Shown here: positions 17,542 through 25,741 of the stretch, in pieces
How the letters are laid out: each line of letters opens with the position of its first letter
How positions within the stretch are numbered: the first letter of the stretch is position 1
DNA from: an uncultured bacterium
GTDB taxonomy: Bacteria; Bacillota; Clostridia; Oscillospirales; Oscillospiraceae
DNA length: 40,695 nt
Assembly: GCA_947073515.1 (NCBI GenBank)
Contig: CAMTMC010000022.1
Span: 1-40,695, forward strand
Reading direction: 5' to 3'
Translations under genes and position numbers: made by a program
Notes under the pieces: model-generated
Database searches by the model: none
What the model saw: the letters and a program-made list of their open reading frames with translations, nothing else
Told to the model about the DNA's origin: nothing

Positions 17542-18678
17542 TTACACCCCGGTGGGTTTAAACCGGTCATAGCTTAACGCGGAGACGTCCACACAGGCGG
17601 GCTCGCCCAGCGCCAGCTGTGTGACCACCTTGCCCACAGCCGGGGCGATGGCGAAGCCGTGGCCGGAGAAGCCGCAGGCCAGGATCAGGCCGGGGACCTC
17701 CGGGATCTCCTGGATGATGGGCAGCCGGTCCACCATGGAGTCCAGCCATCCCGCCCAGTGGCGCACCACTTTTACGTTCTTTAGGGCCGGGAGGAATTTG
17801 GCGATGGCCCGGCACTTGTCCGCCGCCTGCTTGTTGGTGTTCATGGGCTTGCCGTCATAGCACTCCTCGTAGCGCTCCAGGTTGGTGTTCCCGCCGAAGA
17901 GGAAGGAGCCGTGCCTGGTCTGGCTACCGTAAAAGTTCCCGTCGGCGCAGCTGAGGCGGACCTGGAACATGGGGGGCTGGACCTCGGTAATCAGGCACTC
18001 GTCCACCCGCTTCAGGAAGGGGATCCAAAGGCCCACTGTCTTGGCGATCCGCCGGGAGTTAAAGCCGGCGGCCAGGATTACCTTGTCCGCCTCATAGACG
18101 GTGCCGGCCTCCGTAAGTACCCTGCGTACACGGCCCTGCCGCTTCTCCAGCGCCACCACGTTCTCGCCGGTGATATAGCGAGCCCCCAGGCGGCGGGCCG
18201 CCCGGTAGTAGGCCAGGGTGGTCGCCATGGGATTGGCGTGGCCGTCCATCTCGCTCCAGACCGCCTGCTCCACATAGCTGGACAGATAGGGGCAGATCTC
18301 CCGGGCCTCCGCCCCGTCCACCAGACGGGAGGGCGCCCCCGACTTCCTGTCCTTGGCCAGCTTCTTGTCCAGGCTGGCGATCTGGCTCTCGGAGTGGGCC
18401 AGGGTCAGGCTGCCGGCACGCACATACTCCAGGTCGGCGTCCAGCTCCTCGCCCAGGGTGGGCCAGATCTCGTAGATGGACTTGGCCGCCAGCTCCGCCT
18501 CGGGGGAGAGACGCCCGCCCAGGCGGACGCCGGCCCCGTTCCGGCTGGAGGCCCCGTCCCCCACGTTGGGGGACCGCTCCAGCACGGTCACCCGGTGTCC
18601 CCGCCGGGCCAGCTCATAGGCTGTGGCGCTGCCCACGACGCCGGAACCGATCACAATCACATCGGCGGTGTTAGTCAC
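17542..18678 (-). CDS. FAD-dependent amine/amino-acid oxidoreductase (DAO, HcnC-like)
   Basis: 378-aa flavoprotein of the D-amino-acid/glycine/sarcosine oxidase family. The FAD Rossmann motif VIVIGSGVVGSATAYELA is at residues 8-25, with ERSPNVGDGASSRNGAG after it and the C-terminal FAD contact near PGLILACGFSGHGFAIAP. GTG at 18678 has GAGGTG seven bases upstream. The gene overlaps the [2Fe-2S] protein gene by 8 bases. With the two genes upstream it forms an HcnABC/opine-dehydrogenase-type complex that passes electrons from an amine to an iron-sulfur chain rather than to oxygen. The substrate is unknown. Confidence 0.87.
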   Translation of the reverse strand: MTNTADVIVIGSGVVGSATAYELARRGHRVTVLERSPNVGDGASSRNGAGVRLGGRLSPEAELAAKSIYEIWPTLGEELDADLEYVRAGSLTLAHSESQIASLDKKLAKDRKSGAPSRLVDGAEAREICPYLSSYVEQAVWSEMDGHANPMATTLAYYRAARRLGARYITGENVVALEKRQGRVRRVLTEAGTVYEADKVILAAGFNSRRIAKTVGLWIPFLKRVDECLITEVQPPMFQVRLSCADGNFYGSQTRHGSFLFGGNTNLERYEECYDGKPMNTNKQAADKCRAIAKFLPALKNVKVVRHWAGWLDSMVDRLPIIQEIPEVPGLILACGFSGHGFAIAPAVGKVVTQLALGEPACVDVSALSYDRFKPTGV

Positions 18679-18997
18679 GGTCAAACACCTCTTTTCCATA
18701 GGTGTCCACCACGACGGGCCGGGCGGGCCCCCGGGCGGTGCAGTCCTCCAGCTGGGCCGGGCGGCACCCCAGCTCCGCCGCCAGAATACTTTTGACATTC
18801 CGGCCGCAGGTGTTGCCCTGGCACAGGCCCATCCCCGCCCTCAGATACCGGCGCAGCTCCGTCATGGTGTACATACCCTCGTGGATCGCCCGGCGGATCT
18901 CCCCCTTGGTGATCTCCTCACACCGGCACACGATCATATCGTCATCCGGTCTGGGCACGCAGGGGCCCAGATCCAGGCTTCGATCAAAAATCGCCAT
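18671..18997 (-). CDS. BFD-like [2Fe-2S]-binding protein, small subunit of flavin dehydrogenase
   Basis: 108-aa electron-transfer subunit. The BFD-type cluster ligands are seen as Cys24 and Cys26 (VCRCEEIT) and Cys59 and Cys64 (LCQGNTC), with YLRAGMGLCQG typical of the HcnA/OoxA-like family. Its start coincides with the end of the upstream flavoprotein gene and its end overlaps the next gene, so the three subunits are translated as a set. Confidence 0.9.
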   Translation of the reverse strand: MAIFDRSLDLGPCVPRPDDDMIVCRCEEITKGEIRRAIHEGMYTMTELRRYLRAGMGLCQGNTCGRNVKSILAAELGCRPAQLEDCTARGPARPVVVDTYGKEVFDRD

Positions 18998-20543
18998 TAC
19001 TTGTCCTCCTCCCGGCGGAAAAATCTCGCCTTCATTGCCATATCCCGAGGCACCTGGATGGTCAGTAGCGCCGTGCGGTCAAAAGCCGGAGACGTCCGGC
19101 AGGAGACCACCTGGGCCTGGCAGACCACGCTCCCGTCCCGGCCCAGGGCCGCGCCGGTCTCCCCGGCCTGGGGATAGGGGAGCAGCTCATAGGGCATGGT
19201 CACCGTGGCCCAGCCGTCGCCGGCGTCCTCGTCCACCAGGAAAATGGCCTGCCCGGAGCAGGAGGCCACGCACATTCCGCAGCCGGTACACCGGGAGCTC
19301 CCGTCCACCTCCGGCAGGCGGGTGATCTGGTCGCCCACCTTGATACAGCCAAACTTACAGGCGTCCTGACAGGGGTTGCAGGGGATGTTCTGGGTACACT
19401 CGATCACCGGGTGGATCCCCCTGGCGTGTTTGACGCCCGGGAAGCGCTGGATCTCATCATCGGCCACATAGCCCTTTTTCAGCAGGCTCTGGGACAGAGA
19501 AATCCCCTCGTCGGTCACCGTCAGGTCGGCACGGCCCTTGTTTTCCGGGCTGAACATCCCCTCGTGGAGCTGCTTCAGCGAGGCTCGGAGGGTTTCCACC
19601 TCCTGATCCCGCTGTGTTTCGCCGATGTAACCCAGCCGCTCCGCCGCCGCCGTTCCGGCGATCCGGCCGTTGATCATAGCGGAGCTGGCCTCCTCGATGC
19701 CGGCCACATCCCCCGCCGCGTAGATGCCGGGGATGGAGGTCTCCCCCCACTGGTTGACCTGGGGCACGGTGCCGCCCCGGTCCTCCGAGCGGCACTTGAT
19801 CATGCTGGTCAGCTGGCTCATGGGGCTCAGGCCCACCGCCATACAGATGGTGTCCACGTCGAGGCGCTTCTCCGTGCCGGGGATGGGCTGGAACCGTGTG
19901 TCCACCTGGGCGATGACAGCGCCGGTGACCCGGTCGTCCCCCTCCGCCCGCAGGACGGTGTGGGACACGTGGAAGGGCACGCCCATACGGGCCAGCTTGG
20001 CGGCGTGGACGCCGTAGCCGCCCACCCGGGGGGCGGCGTCAATCACCGCCGCCAGCTCAACGCCGGCCTGGATCAGCTGATAGCCTACCACCAGGCCCAC
20101 GTTTCCGCTGCCCACCATCAGGACCCGCTGCCCCGGCCGGACGCCGTGGAGGTTCATCAGGGTCTGGGCCGCTCCGGCGCCCATGACGCCGGGGAGGGTC
20201 CATCCGGGGAAGGGGATCATATTCTCTCTGGCTCCCGCCGCCACGATGATGGCGTCCGCTTTGTAGTGGGCGGTCTCGCCCTGCATGTTCACCAGGATCT
20301 CCTTGTTGTCGTAGATCCCCATGACCACCGCGTTTAGGTGGACGGTCACTCCGGCGTCTGAGGCCTCCCGCAGCAGCTCTTTGCCGATGTTGAAGCCACG
20401 GACCTTGGCGTGGTGCTCTTTGGAGCCGAAGAATTTATGGATCTGCTTAAACAGCTGCCCGCCAGGGCTGGCGTTCTCGTCAAAGACCGCCGTCTTAGCG
20501 CCGTAGCGGGCCGCCTGAATGGCGGCGGAGAGGCCGGCCGGGC
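18997..20543 (-). pseudogene. FAD/NAD(P)-dependent oxidoreductase with 2[4Fe-4S] domain (HcnB-like), 5'-truncated
   Basis: Large subunit of the flavin dehydrogenase, about 515 residues kept. Seen: the remainder of the FAD motif (PAGLSAAIQAARYGAKTAVF), ENASPGGQLFKQIHK, the NAD(P) motif VLMVGSGNVGLVVGYQL, GIYAAGDVAG and a C-terminal ferredoxin-like part with CNPCQDACKFGC and CTGCGMCVASCSG. The expected N-terminal strand and GxGxxG glycines are missing: where GGGPAGLS is expected the frame reads VPRRPAGLS, and further upstream it is antisense phage portal sequence. A start at 20598 within the phage DNA would give protein lacking a sound FAD site. Loss of the operon's first gene and promoter may silence all six genes. 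Confidence 0.8.
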
Positions 20544-20553
20544 GGCGCGGTAC
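20533..20553. other. Chimeric junction: chromosome to prophage fragment
   Basis: Left of about 20543 the leftward flavoprotein reads correctly; right of it the rightward portal protein reads correctly. Both genes have lost their 5' parts at the same point. No att-like repeat or integrase lies here, so this is a deletion or rearrangement scar, or an assembly join. Confidence 0.75.
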
Positions 20554-20997
20554 GCCCTGATTGGCGGCGTGGCCTTTGGATTCTGGAACAGGGATCATGT
20601 GGAAGTGTTTGAAATAACTGAGTTTGTCCCGCTGTACGATGAGGAAAATGGCGCTTTGATGGCCGGAATCCGCTTCTGGCAGATTAACCAGGACAAGCCT
20701 CTGCGGGCAACGCTCTATGAGATTAACGGTATAACCGAGTACATTCAGAAAAAGGACTCTGATATGGCGGTTATTTTGGTGGAAAATGGAAAAACGAAGA
20801 GGACTTATATAACATACACCAAAACCACAAAAAAAGATGGATCAATTATATACAATGGCGAAAATTATCCAACTTTCCCTATTGTCCCTCTGAAAAACAA
20901 TGAACTGTGCAAATCCGAGCTGTGCGGCAAGCGAAACACCATCGATGCCCTTGACCTGGCCTGCTCTAACATGGTGAACAATGTCGATGAGGGGAAT
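20544..20997 (+). pseudogene. Phage portal protein (SPP1 Gp6-like), internal piece before the insertion
   Basis: Reads IGGVAFGFWNRDHVEVFEIT, then EFVPLYDEENGALMAGIRFW and NMVNNVDEGN, matching the middle of SPP1-type portal proteins, which form the dodecameric DNA gate of the capsid. The N-terminal third is lost at 20543. At 20997 the frame leaves portal sequence and enters the inserted element; the matching continuation begins at 29735 in the same phase. No ribosome site drives this piece. Confidence 0.85.
20979..20997 (+). repeat. attL of the integrative element
   Basis: CAATGTCGATGAGGGGAAT matches the right end 29716-29734 at 17 of 19 bases. The identical core ATGAGGGGAAT is 20987-20997. 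It lies inside portal codons and beside the integrase end of the element. Confidence 0.85.
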
Positions 20998-21096
20998 GTA
21001 AAATGGTATTGCCTAAAGCTAAAGGACGTGCTACAACGTGCTATAACAGGGGCAAAGCCACCAATTTACATACCATATTATTGCTTTTCTCTTTGC

Positions 21097-21131
21097 TTGT
21101 GCGCTGACGTTGTGCGCCAAATGTGCGCCAA
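21097..21131 (+). repeat. Left arm-type repeats (integrase sites)
   Basis: Three near copies of TTGTGCGCC/T in tandem; the block 21108-21131 matches 29597-29620 at the other end with one mismatch in 24. Upstream, 21029-21049 also holds a tandem ACGTGCTA-type repeat. Placement about 110 bases inside each core suits arm sites of a lambda-type integrase. Confidence 0.75.
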
Positions 21132-21145
21132 AAAAGGAGAGTAGT

Positions 21146-21322
21146 ATGGTTAAGAAAATAAAAGGTGAACAGTGGTTTTGCTGTCCGAAATGCGGGAAAC
21201 GGCTACACCCGATTTTGCCGGGGGCCGTGTGCCGGGGTGTTATGGAGCGGTGCCGGGGCAAGCTGCCCAATGGTACGCCCTGTGGCTGGAGCGGTGAAAT
21301 TCGGATAGATAAGGGGGCGTGA
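21146..21322 (+). CDS. Small zinc-ribbon protein, 58 aa
   Basis: Unrecognised protein with two cysteine knuckles: WFCCPKCGKRLHP and later CRG...CGW, so it probably folds around one zinc. ATG at 21146 has GGAGAG six bases upstream. It stops four bases before the integrase start and is probably co-expressed with it. It could help the recombination complex or act as a regulator; nothing in the sequence decides. Confidence 0.68.
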   Translation: MVKKIKGEQWFCCPKCGKRLHPILPGAVCRGVMERCRGKLPNGTPCGWSGEIRIDKGA

Positions 21323-21326
21323 TACT

Positions 21327-22706
21327 ATGGCCAGTATCCGCAAAATCGAAGGGAAAGGGGGTGTTTCCTACAAAATCACTGTGTCAATGGGTAGGGACGC
21401 CCAAGACAAGCAGATCAGGCATTTTAAGACGTGGAAACCAGATAGGCCCATGACCGCCCGCCAGATGGAAAAGGAGGTCCAGCGTGTGGCCCTGGAGTTT
21501 GAGCGAGAAATCACACAAGGGTTTCAGGCGGACAACCGGCAGACTTTTGAACAGTATGCCCAATATGTAATTGGACTGAAAGAGCGGCAAGGGAACAAGC
21601 CACAGACAATGGCAAATGACGGGCGGATTCTCATTCGGGTAAATGAGTATATTGGACACATGAAGTTGAAGGACATACGCCCGCAACACTTGAATGATTT
21701 ATATAAAAAGCTCTCTGAGCCGGGGGCCAACCGTTGGCGGGTGTGGGCTGCGCCGGTGGCGGACTTTAGGGAAATCATGGGGGAGCAGTCATTAAGGGGC
21801 TTTGCCCAGGTATGCGGTGTACATCATTACCAGGTCATGAGGTTGCTGAAAGGCCAGCACGTCAGCCAACAGACCGCCACAACCATTGAGGCGAACTTAA
21901 ATCGCAAAGATTTGTTTAAGATGATCGGGGATGATAGGCCCCTGGCCCCAAAGACAATCAGGCGGTGCCACAGCATTATAAACATTATTTTAAGACAGGC
22001 AGAAAAAGAAATGATTATATCATATAACCCAGCAAAGAGGGCTACCCCGCCCCCCAATAAAGCTACTCGTCACTCTGACTGTCTGCAACCGGAGCAGCTA
22101 CAGAAATTCCTTGAAGCCGTGGAACAGGAGCCGGTGGAGCTGCAGACGCTGTTGATGATGTTTATTGTTACGGGATGCCGCCGGGGTGAAATCTTCGCAT
22201 TGAAATGGGGAAATGTGGATTTTTCCACGAGGCAGATTAAGATTGAAAGCAGCTTGAATTATCTGCCAGACCGTGGGATTTATGAGGGTGACACCAAAAC
22301 AAGTAATACCCGGTATATCATCCTGCCACAAGAAGCGGTTGCTCTGCTGAGAAAATACAAGGTGTGGCAGACGGAGCGGCGGCTTGCCCTGGGAGATCAG
22401 TGGGTGGACAGTGGCCACGTGTTCACGGCGGAAAATGGGGCGGCGCAAAATCCCGTTTCTTTCAATGGTCGTCTGTGGAATTTCTGCGACCGCCACGGCC
22501 TCCCCCGTGTCAATCCGCATATGTTCCGCCATACTTTCGCCTCTCTCCTGCTTTCCAGCGGCGTGGATGTGCTGACCGTTGCCAAGATGCTGGGCCATGC
22601 CGCCCCTACCACAACACTGAATACCTACGGCCACGCTGTTGAAGAAGCCAAGCGAAAAGCGGTGGAATGTATTTCTGACACAATTTTAAGGAAAAAGCAG
22701 GCTTGA
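21327..22706 (+). CDS. int: Tyrosine site-specific integrase with embedded XRE-like helix-turn-helix
   Basis: 459-aa recombinase that would integrate and excise the element. N-terminal arm-binding domain (1-65), core-binding domain (70-240) and catalytic domain (250-459). Catalytic residues seen: Arg285 in TGCRRGEI, His398 and Arg401 in PHMFRHTF, His424 in MLGHA, Tyr434 in NTYGHA. The core-binding domain is longer than usual: residues about 135-200 (FAQVCGVHHYQVMRLLKG, then VSQQTATTIEANLNRKDLF) look like a lambda-repressor-type HTH placed between its helices. Start at 21327 follows AAGGGGG. It is the gene next to attL, as expected. Confidence 0.93.
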   Translation: MASIRKIEGKGGVSYKITVSMGRDAQDKQIRHFKTWKPDRPMTARQMEKEVQRVALEFEREITQGFQADNRQTFEQYAQYVIGLKERQGNKPQTMANDGRILIRVNEYIGHMKLKDIRPQHLNDLYKKLSEPGANRWRVWAAPVADFREIMGEQSLRGFAQVCGVHHYQVMRLLKGQHVSQQTATTIEANLNRKDLFKMIGDDRPLAPKTIRRCHSIINIILRQAEKEMIISYNPAKRATPPPNKATRHSDCLQPEQLQKFLEAVEQEPVELQTLLMMFIVTGCRRGEIFALKWGNVDFSTRQIKIESSLNYLPDRGIYEGDTKTSNTRYIILPQEAVALLRKYKVWQTERRLALGDQWVDSGHVFTAENGAAQNPVSFNGRLWNFCDRHGLPRVNPHMFRHTFASLLLSSGVDVLTVAKMLGHAAPTTTLNTYGHAVEEAKRKAVECISDTILRKKQA

Positions 22707-22720
22707 ATTGTGTTTTACGC

Positions 22721-22749
22721 TTGCAATCATGCCCAACATTTGATATAAT
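22721..22749 (+). promoter_or_regulatory. Promoter of the xis-replication operon
   Basis: TTGCAA (22721-22726), 17-bp spacer, perfect TATAAT (22744-22749). It lies just past the integrase stop and about 120 bases before the Xis-like gene. Confidence 0.85.
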
Positions 22750-22798
22750 ACACTTGTACGAAACAAGAGCGAACACAATTTAAGGAACATGAGCCATT

Positions 22799-22854
22799 GA
22801 GCCTATTAGCGCCGCCAGGGGTGTCCCCGGCGGTGCTGGTAGGCTAATTTTTTT
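22799..22854 (+). terminator. Leader terminator/attenuator before the xis-like gene
   Basis: Arms of about 21 bases (22800-22820 and 22825-22845) with a few mismatches, then seven T (22848-22854). It lies between the strong promoter at 22721 and the next ribosome site, so most transcripts should stop here unless readthrough is induced. It is a simple intrinsic terminator by shape; no ligand-binding fold is evident. Confidence 0.82.
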
Positions 22855-22873
22855 ACTGAAAGGAGTGTCGAAA

Positions 22874-23077
22874 ATGGCTAAAATGAGAAGTATTCCGAAA
22901 GCGGTTGAGGAAATCCGGGCGAAAGACCCGGAAAGCTGTGTTTCCCTCTGCGTCCTGCGCCGGTGGGTGAAGGAGGGCAAGGTGCCCAGCCGGAAAACAG
23001 GAAAAAATTACCTTGTCAATATGGACGCCCTGGAGGCTTATATGGCCGGTGGAGGTGCCGCCAATGCAGATTGTTGA
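22874..23077 (+). CDS. Excisionase-like / MerR-type winged-helix protein, 67 aa
   Basis: Small DNA-binding protein. The segment SLCVLRRWVKEGKVPSRKTG followed by NYLVNMDALEAYM is the winged-helix pattern of AlpA/Xis/excisionase-type proteins. Start at 22874 has AAGGAG nine bases upstream. Position after the attenuator and ahead of the DUF3987 gene suggests it starts the excision/replication operon. It may act as Xis, as a transcriptional activator, or both. Confidence 0.78.
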   Translation: MAKMRSIPKAVEEIRAKDPESCVSLCVLRRWVKEGKVPSRKTGKNYLVNMDALEAYMAGGGAANADC

Positions 23078-23114
23078 CCTGGAGCGGGAGGTCATAAAGA
23101 GAGCTGGTGGTTAG

Positions 23115-24692
23115 ATGTCGGGAGACCTTGACTTTCTGCTTCTCCACGGGATGAGCACGGATGAGATAAGCCGCCTCATGGAGCACAATGGTTTTACCCT
23201 GGAGCAGATCGTGGAGAGCGCCAAGCGCATTGTGGAACGGGGTGACAGCCTATCCCCTGATGCCCAGACATGGGGGGAACCCGTACCCTTCGATACCGTC
23301 CAGACCCCGGATTTCCCCGTGGACGCCCTTCCCGCTCCTGTGGCCGCTTTCGTGGAGGCCCTGGCGGAGAGCACACAGACCCCGCCAGAGATGGCCGGAA
23401 TCCTGTCCCTGGGTGTGCTTGCGGCGGCGCTTCAATCCAAGTACACCGTACAGATCACCCCGGACTGGAAGGAGCCTTTAAGCCTCTATGCCGTGGCCGT
23501 AGCCCCGCCTGGAGAGCGAAAAAGCGCCGTCATATCTGCCCTGACTGCCCCGGTGTCAGAATATGAGGCGGAACAGCGGGAGCTTGAGGCGGGGGAAATT
23601 GCCCAAAATGAGACGGAGCGGGACCTCCTGGAAAAAGCGCTGATGGCGGCGAAAACCGGTGCTGTGAAGGGCAAGGGGAACTTTGAGGCGAAAAAACAGG
23701 AGGCTCTTGACCTGTCAGCCCAGCTTGCCACATTCACAGAGCTTCATCCCTTCCGTCTCCTGGCGGACGATACCACCCCAGAGAAGCTGGTGGATCTTAT
23801 GGATCAGCAGGGCGGCAGTATCACGGTATGCAGCGCTGAGGGCGGCGTATTTGACGCTATTGCGGGGCGCTATGACAGGTCTGGTAATTTTGATGTGTAC
23901 CTAAAAGGGCACAGCGGGGACAGCATCACGGTGGATCGGATCGGGCGCAAGCCCAACCACATACCCCACCCCAGGCTGACCATGATCCTGACCATCCAGC
24001 CCTCAGTGCTTCACGGCCTGATGGATAACAGCACCTTCCGGGGCCGGGGGTTATGCGGGCGCTTCCTCTACTCCATATGTAAAAGCAAGGTGGGCCGCCG
24101 GGAAGTCTCTCCCGCTCCAATACCAGGAAAGGTGCGGTCTGATTACCGTCAGTTTGTCCATAAAATCTTATCCGCCCAGGGGAGCGTGGTTGTTCAGCTG
24201 TCCCCCGACGCTGATGAAATCCGCAAGGAATATCAGGGATTTGTGGAGGCGAAGCTGGGGAACGAGTGGGAGCATATGCGGGACTGGGGCGGCAAGCTGG
24301 TGGGGGCTATGGTGAGAATCGCCGCCCTTCTCCACCTGTCCAGTTTTTCGGCAGATGTGCCGGTCAGCGCCGAGACGATGGCGGGGGCCACCTCCATAGC
24401 TGAGTTTTTAGGCGCTCACGCTATGGCCGCCTATCAGATGATGGGGGGCGATGAAGTCCAGGAGGAGGCCAGGTATATTTTAAAGCGGGTAGTCTCTGAG
24501 GGGAAAACGAAATTGACCCGCTCTGAGTTGACCCGGTTGTGTCGAGGGAAATTCCAAAAGGCTGATGATATGGCCCCGGCAATCAATGAGCTTTCAGACC
24601 GTGGATATATCCGACGTCTGGAGGATGATGTGGGATACAACAACAGAAAGCAAGTATTTTATGAAATCAATCCTTCAACACTGGGGAAATGA
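23115..24692 (+). CDS. DUF3987 protein, predicted primase-helicase-type replication protein
   Basis: 525-aa protein of the DUF3987 family, common on phages and islands and often called primase/helicase. A short N-terminal helical part (1-60) precedes the domain; a P-loop-like motif APPGERKSAV (residues 130-139) and conserved ADDTTPEKLVDLM, EGGVFDAIAGRY, and GRGLCGRFLYS follow. The C-terminus (about 440-525) resembles a winged helix (LTRSELTRLCRGKF). It ends in the first iteron-like cluster, a usual position for a Rep-origin pair. Role in replicating the excised element is inferred. Confidence 0.83.
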   Translation: MSGDLDFLLLHGMSTDEISRLMEHNGFTLEQIVESAKRIVERGDSLSPDAQTWGEPVPFDTVQTPDFPVDALPAPVAAFVEALAESTQTPPEMAGILSLGVLAAALQSKYTVQITPDWKEPLSLYAVAVAPPGERKSAVISALTAPVSEYEAEQRELEAGEIAQNETERDLLEKALMAAKTGAVKGKGNFEAKKQEALDLSAQLATFTELHPFRLLADDTTPEKLVDLMDQQGGSITVCSAEGGVFDAIAGRYDRSGNFDVYLKGHSGDSITVDRIGRKPNHIPHPRLTMILTIQPSVLHGLMDNSTFRGRGLCGRFLYSICKSKVGRREVSPAPIPGKVRSDYRQFVHKILSAQGSVVVQLSPDADEIRKEYQGFVEAKLGNEWEHMRDWGGKLVGAMVRIAALLHLSSFSADVPVSAETMAGATSIAEFLGAHAMAAYQMMGGDEVQEEARYILKRVVSEGKTKLTRSELTRLCRGKFQKADDMAPAINELSDRGYIRRLEDDVGYNNRKQVFYEINPSTLGK

Positions 24693-24745
24693 TGGAATTG
24701 ATGGAAATGATGGTTGATAAATTCCATCTTTTCCATCGTTTCCAT
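24691..24745 (+). repeat. Iteron-like cluster A
   Basis: Two ATGGAA hexamers and an ATGG, then three inverted copies (TTCCAT), making an imperfect palindrome of about 55 bp. A near copy lies at 27971-28024. Candidate replication origin or operator next to the DUF3987 gene. Confidence 0.75.
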
Positions 24746-24769
24746 AGGGTAGCAGATTGAAAAAAGGAG

Positions 24770-25129
24770 TTGATACATACGGGTAAGAGATCACAGCAAA
24801 AAGGCAGGCGGGCGGAAATCGAGTTAGCCGGGCTTCTCCAGGAACGTGGCTATGATGTGCGGCCAGGGGAGCCGATGAGTTTCGGGCGGGAGCCCGACCT
24901 CGTGGGGCTGTCTGGGATCCACTGTGAGCTGAAGCGCCGGGAGGGGGTTGACCTGTCGGCGGCACTGGCCCAGGCGGCAAAGGACGCTGAGTTTTTCGGG
25001 GACGGCCTCCCCACGGTTTTCCACCGGGGCAACCGGCAGCGATGGCGGGTCACGATGGAGCTTGACAACTGGCTGAGCCTTTATAGGGCGGCGGAAACCA
25101 GCGAAAAGCGGAGAGAAGGTGAACAATGA
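24770..25129 (+). CDS. PD-(D/E)XK-like nuclease / Holliday-junction resolvase-like protein, 119 aa
   Basis: Small protein with KGRRAEIELAGLLQERGYDV followed by REPDLVGLSGIHCELKRRE. The PD...ExK spacing and the leading helix with Glu match archaeal-type resolvases and phage-encoded relatives. The start is unclear: the TTG at 24770 touches the AAGGAG, so translation may begin a few codons later at an unusual codon. It overlaps the next gene by four bases (ATGA). Possible roles: resolving replication intermediates or processing ends for packaging. Confidence 0.7.
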   Translation: MIHTGKRSQQKGRRAEIELAGLLQERGYDVRPGEPMSFGREPDLVGLSGIHCELKRREGVDLSAALAQAAKDAEFFGDGLPTVFHRGNRQRWRVTMELDNWLSLYRAAETSEKRREGEQ

Positions 25130-25491
25130 CAGCGAGACAGCAAAAAGCCCTTGCGGCTCTGTTGATCTCCCCCAGCAAAGCAGCGGCGGCAAAGGCGGCG
25201 GGTATTTCCACCCGCACACTTCGAGACTATTTGGCAGACCCGGAGTTTCAGACGGCATACCGGGACGCTTTCGGGAACATGGTCGAGGACGCCACCCGGC
25301 AGGCCCAGCAGGCCATATCCCCGGCGCTCAGTACCCTAAGGGAGATTGTGGAGGACAAAGAGGAGGACGCCCAGGCCCGCATATCTGCGGCCAGAGCGAT
25401 CCTGTCCCACGGGATCAAGCTGACTGAGACAACGGATATCTTGTCCCGCTTGACTGAGCTGGAGGCGGCGATGGGAGGGGAACATGGATAA
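25126..25491 (+). CDS. Terminase small subunit-like helix-turn-helix protein
   Basis: 121-aa protein with MTARQQKALAALLISPSKAA leading to AKAAGISTRTLRDYLADPEF, the HTH arrangement found at the start of phage terminase small subunits (phBC6A51-like group). The rest is helical and could form the oligomer ring (LREIVEDKEEDAQARISAAR). No large terminase exists in the element. In phage satellites a private TerS redirects a helper's packaging machine; that role here is inference. It could also be a plain HTH regulator. Confidence 0.65.
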   Translation: MTARQQKALAALLISPSKAAAAKAAGISTRTLRDYLADPEFQTAYRDAFGNMVEDATRQAQQAISPALSTLREIVEDKEEDAQARISAARAILSHGIKLTETTDILSRLTELEAAMGGEHG

Positions 25492-25741
25492 AGCAATTTC
25501 CCGGCGGCTGGATGCTCTCCAGCAGATCGTAGACCGGGGGAGGCCCTGTGAGGTGGTTGTCACCTTTAGAGACGGAAGCAGCAGTACCACCGACCCCGCA
25601 AACGCATGGGACATCGTTCGAGACCAAGGGCAGGATATCGTGAGCGTCAAGGTAAATCGGCCCGAATATCAGGCGGCAGCGGCTATCATGGGTGTGGTTG
25701 CCCACCCTGTGCCAAATAGGGAGGTGAGGGATTTTGAATAA
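25484..25741 (+). CDS. Hypothetical protein, 85 aa
   Basis: Not recognised. Begins MDKAISRRLDALQQIVDRGR, then a beta-rich middle (PCEVVVTFRDGSS) and no membrane segment. Overlaps the upstream TerS-like gene and the next gene by 8 bases each, so it is part of the packed rightward operon. ATG at 25484 has GGGAGGGG upstream. Confidence 0.65.
   Translation: MDKAISRRLDALQQIVDRGRPCEVVVTFRDGSSSTTDPANAWDIVRDQGQDIVSVKVNRPEYQAAAAIMGVVAHPVPNREVRDFE

Noticed and set aside
20544..20598. Start codon at 20598 for an intact large flavoprotein subunit
   Set aside because: The first 18 codons are antisense portal sequence, no ribosome site is present, and the FAD-binding glycines are missing.
23064..23114. 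16-codon frame MQIVDLEREVIKRAGG between xis-like and DUF3987 genes
   Set aside because: Overlaps the xis-like gene and is too short to support; could be translational coupling only.
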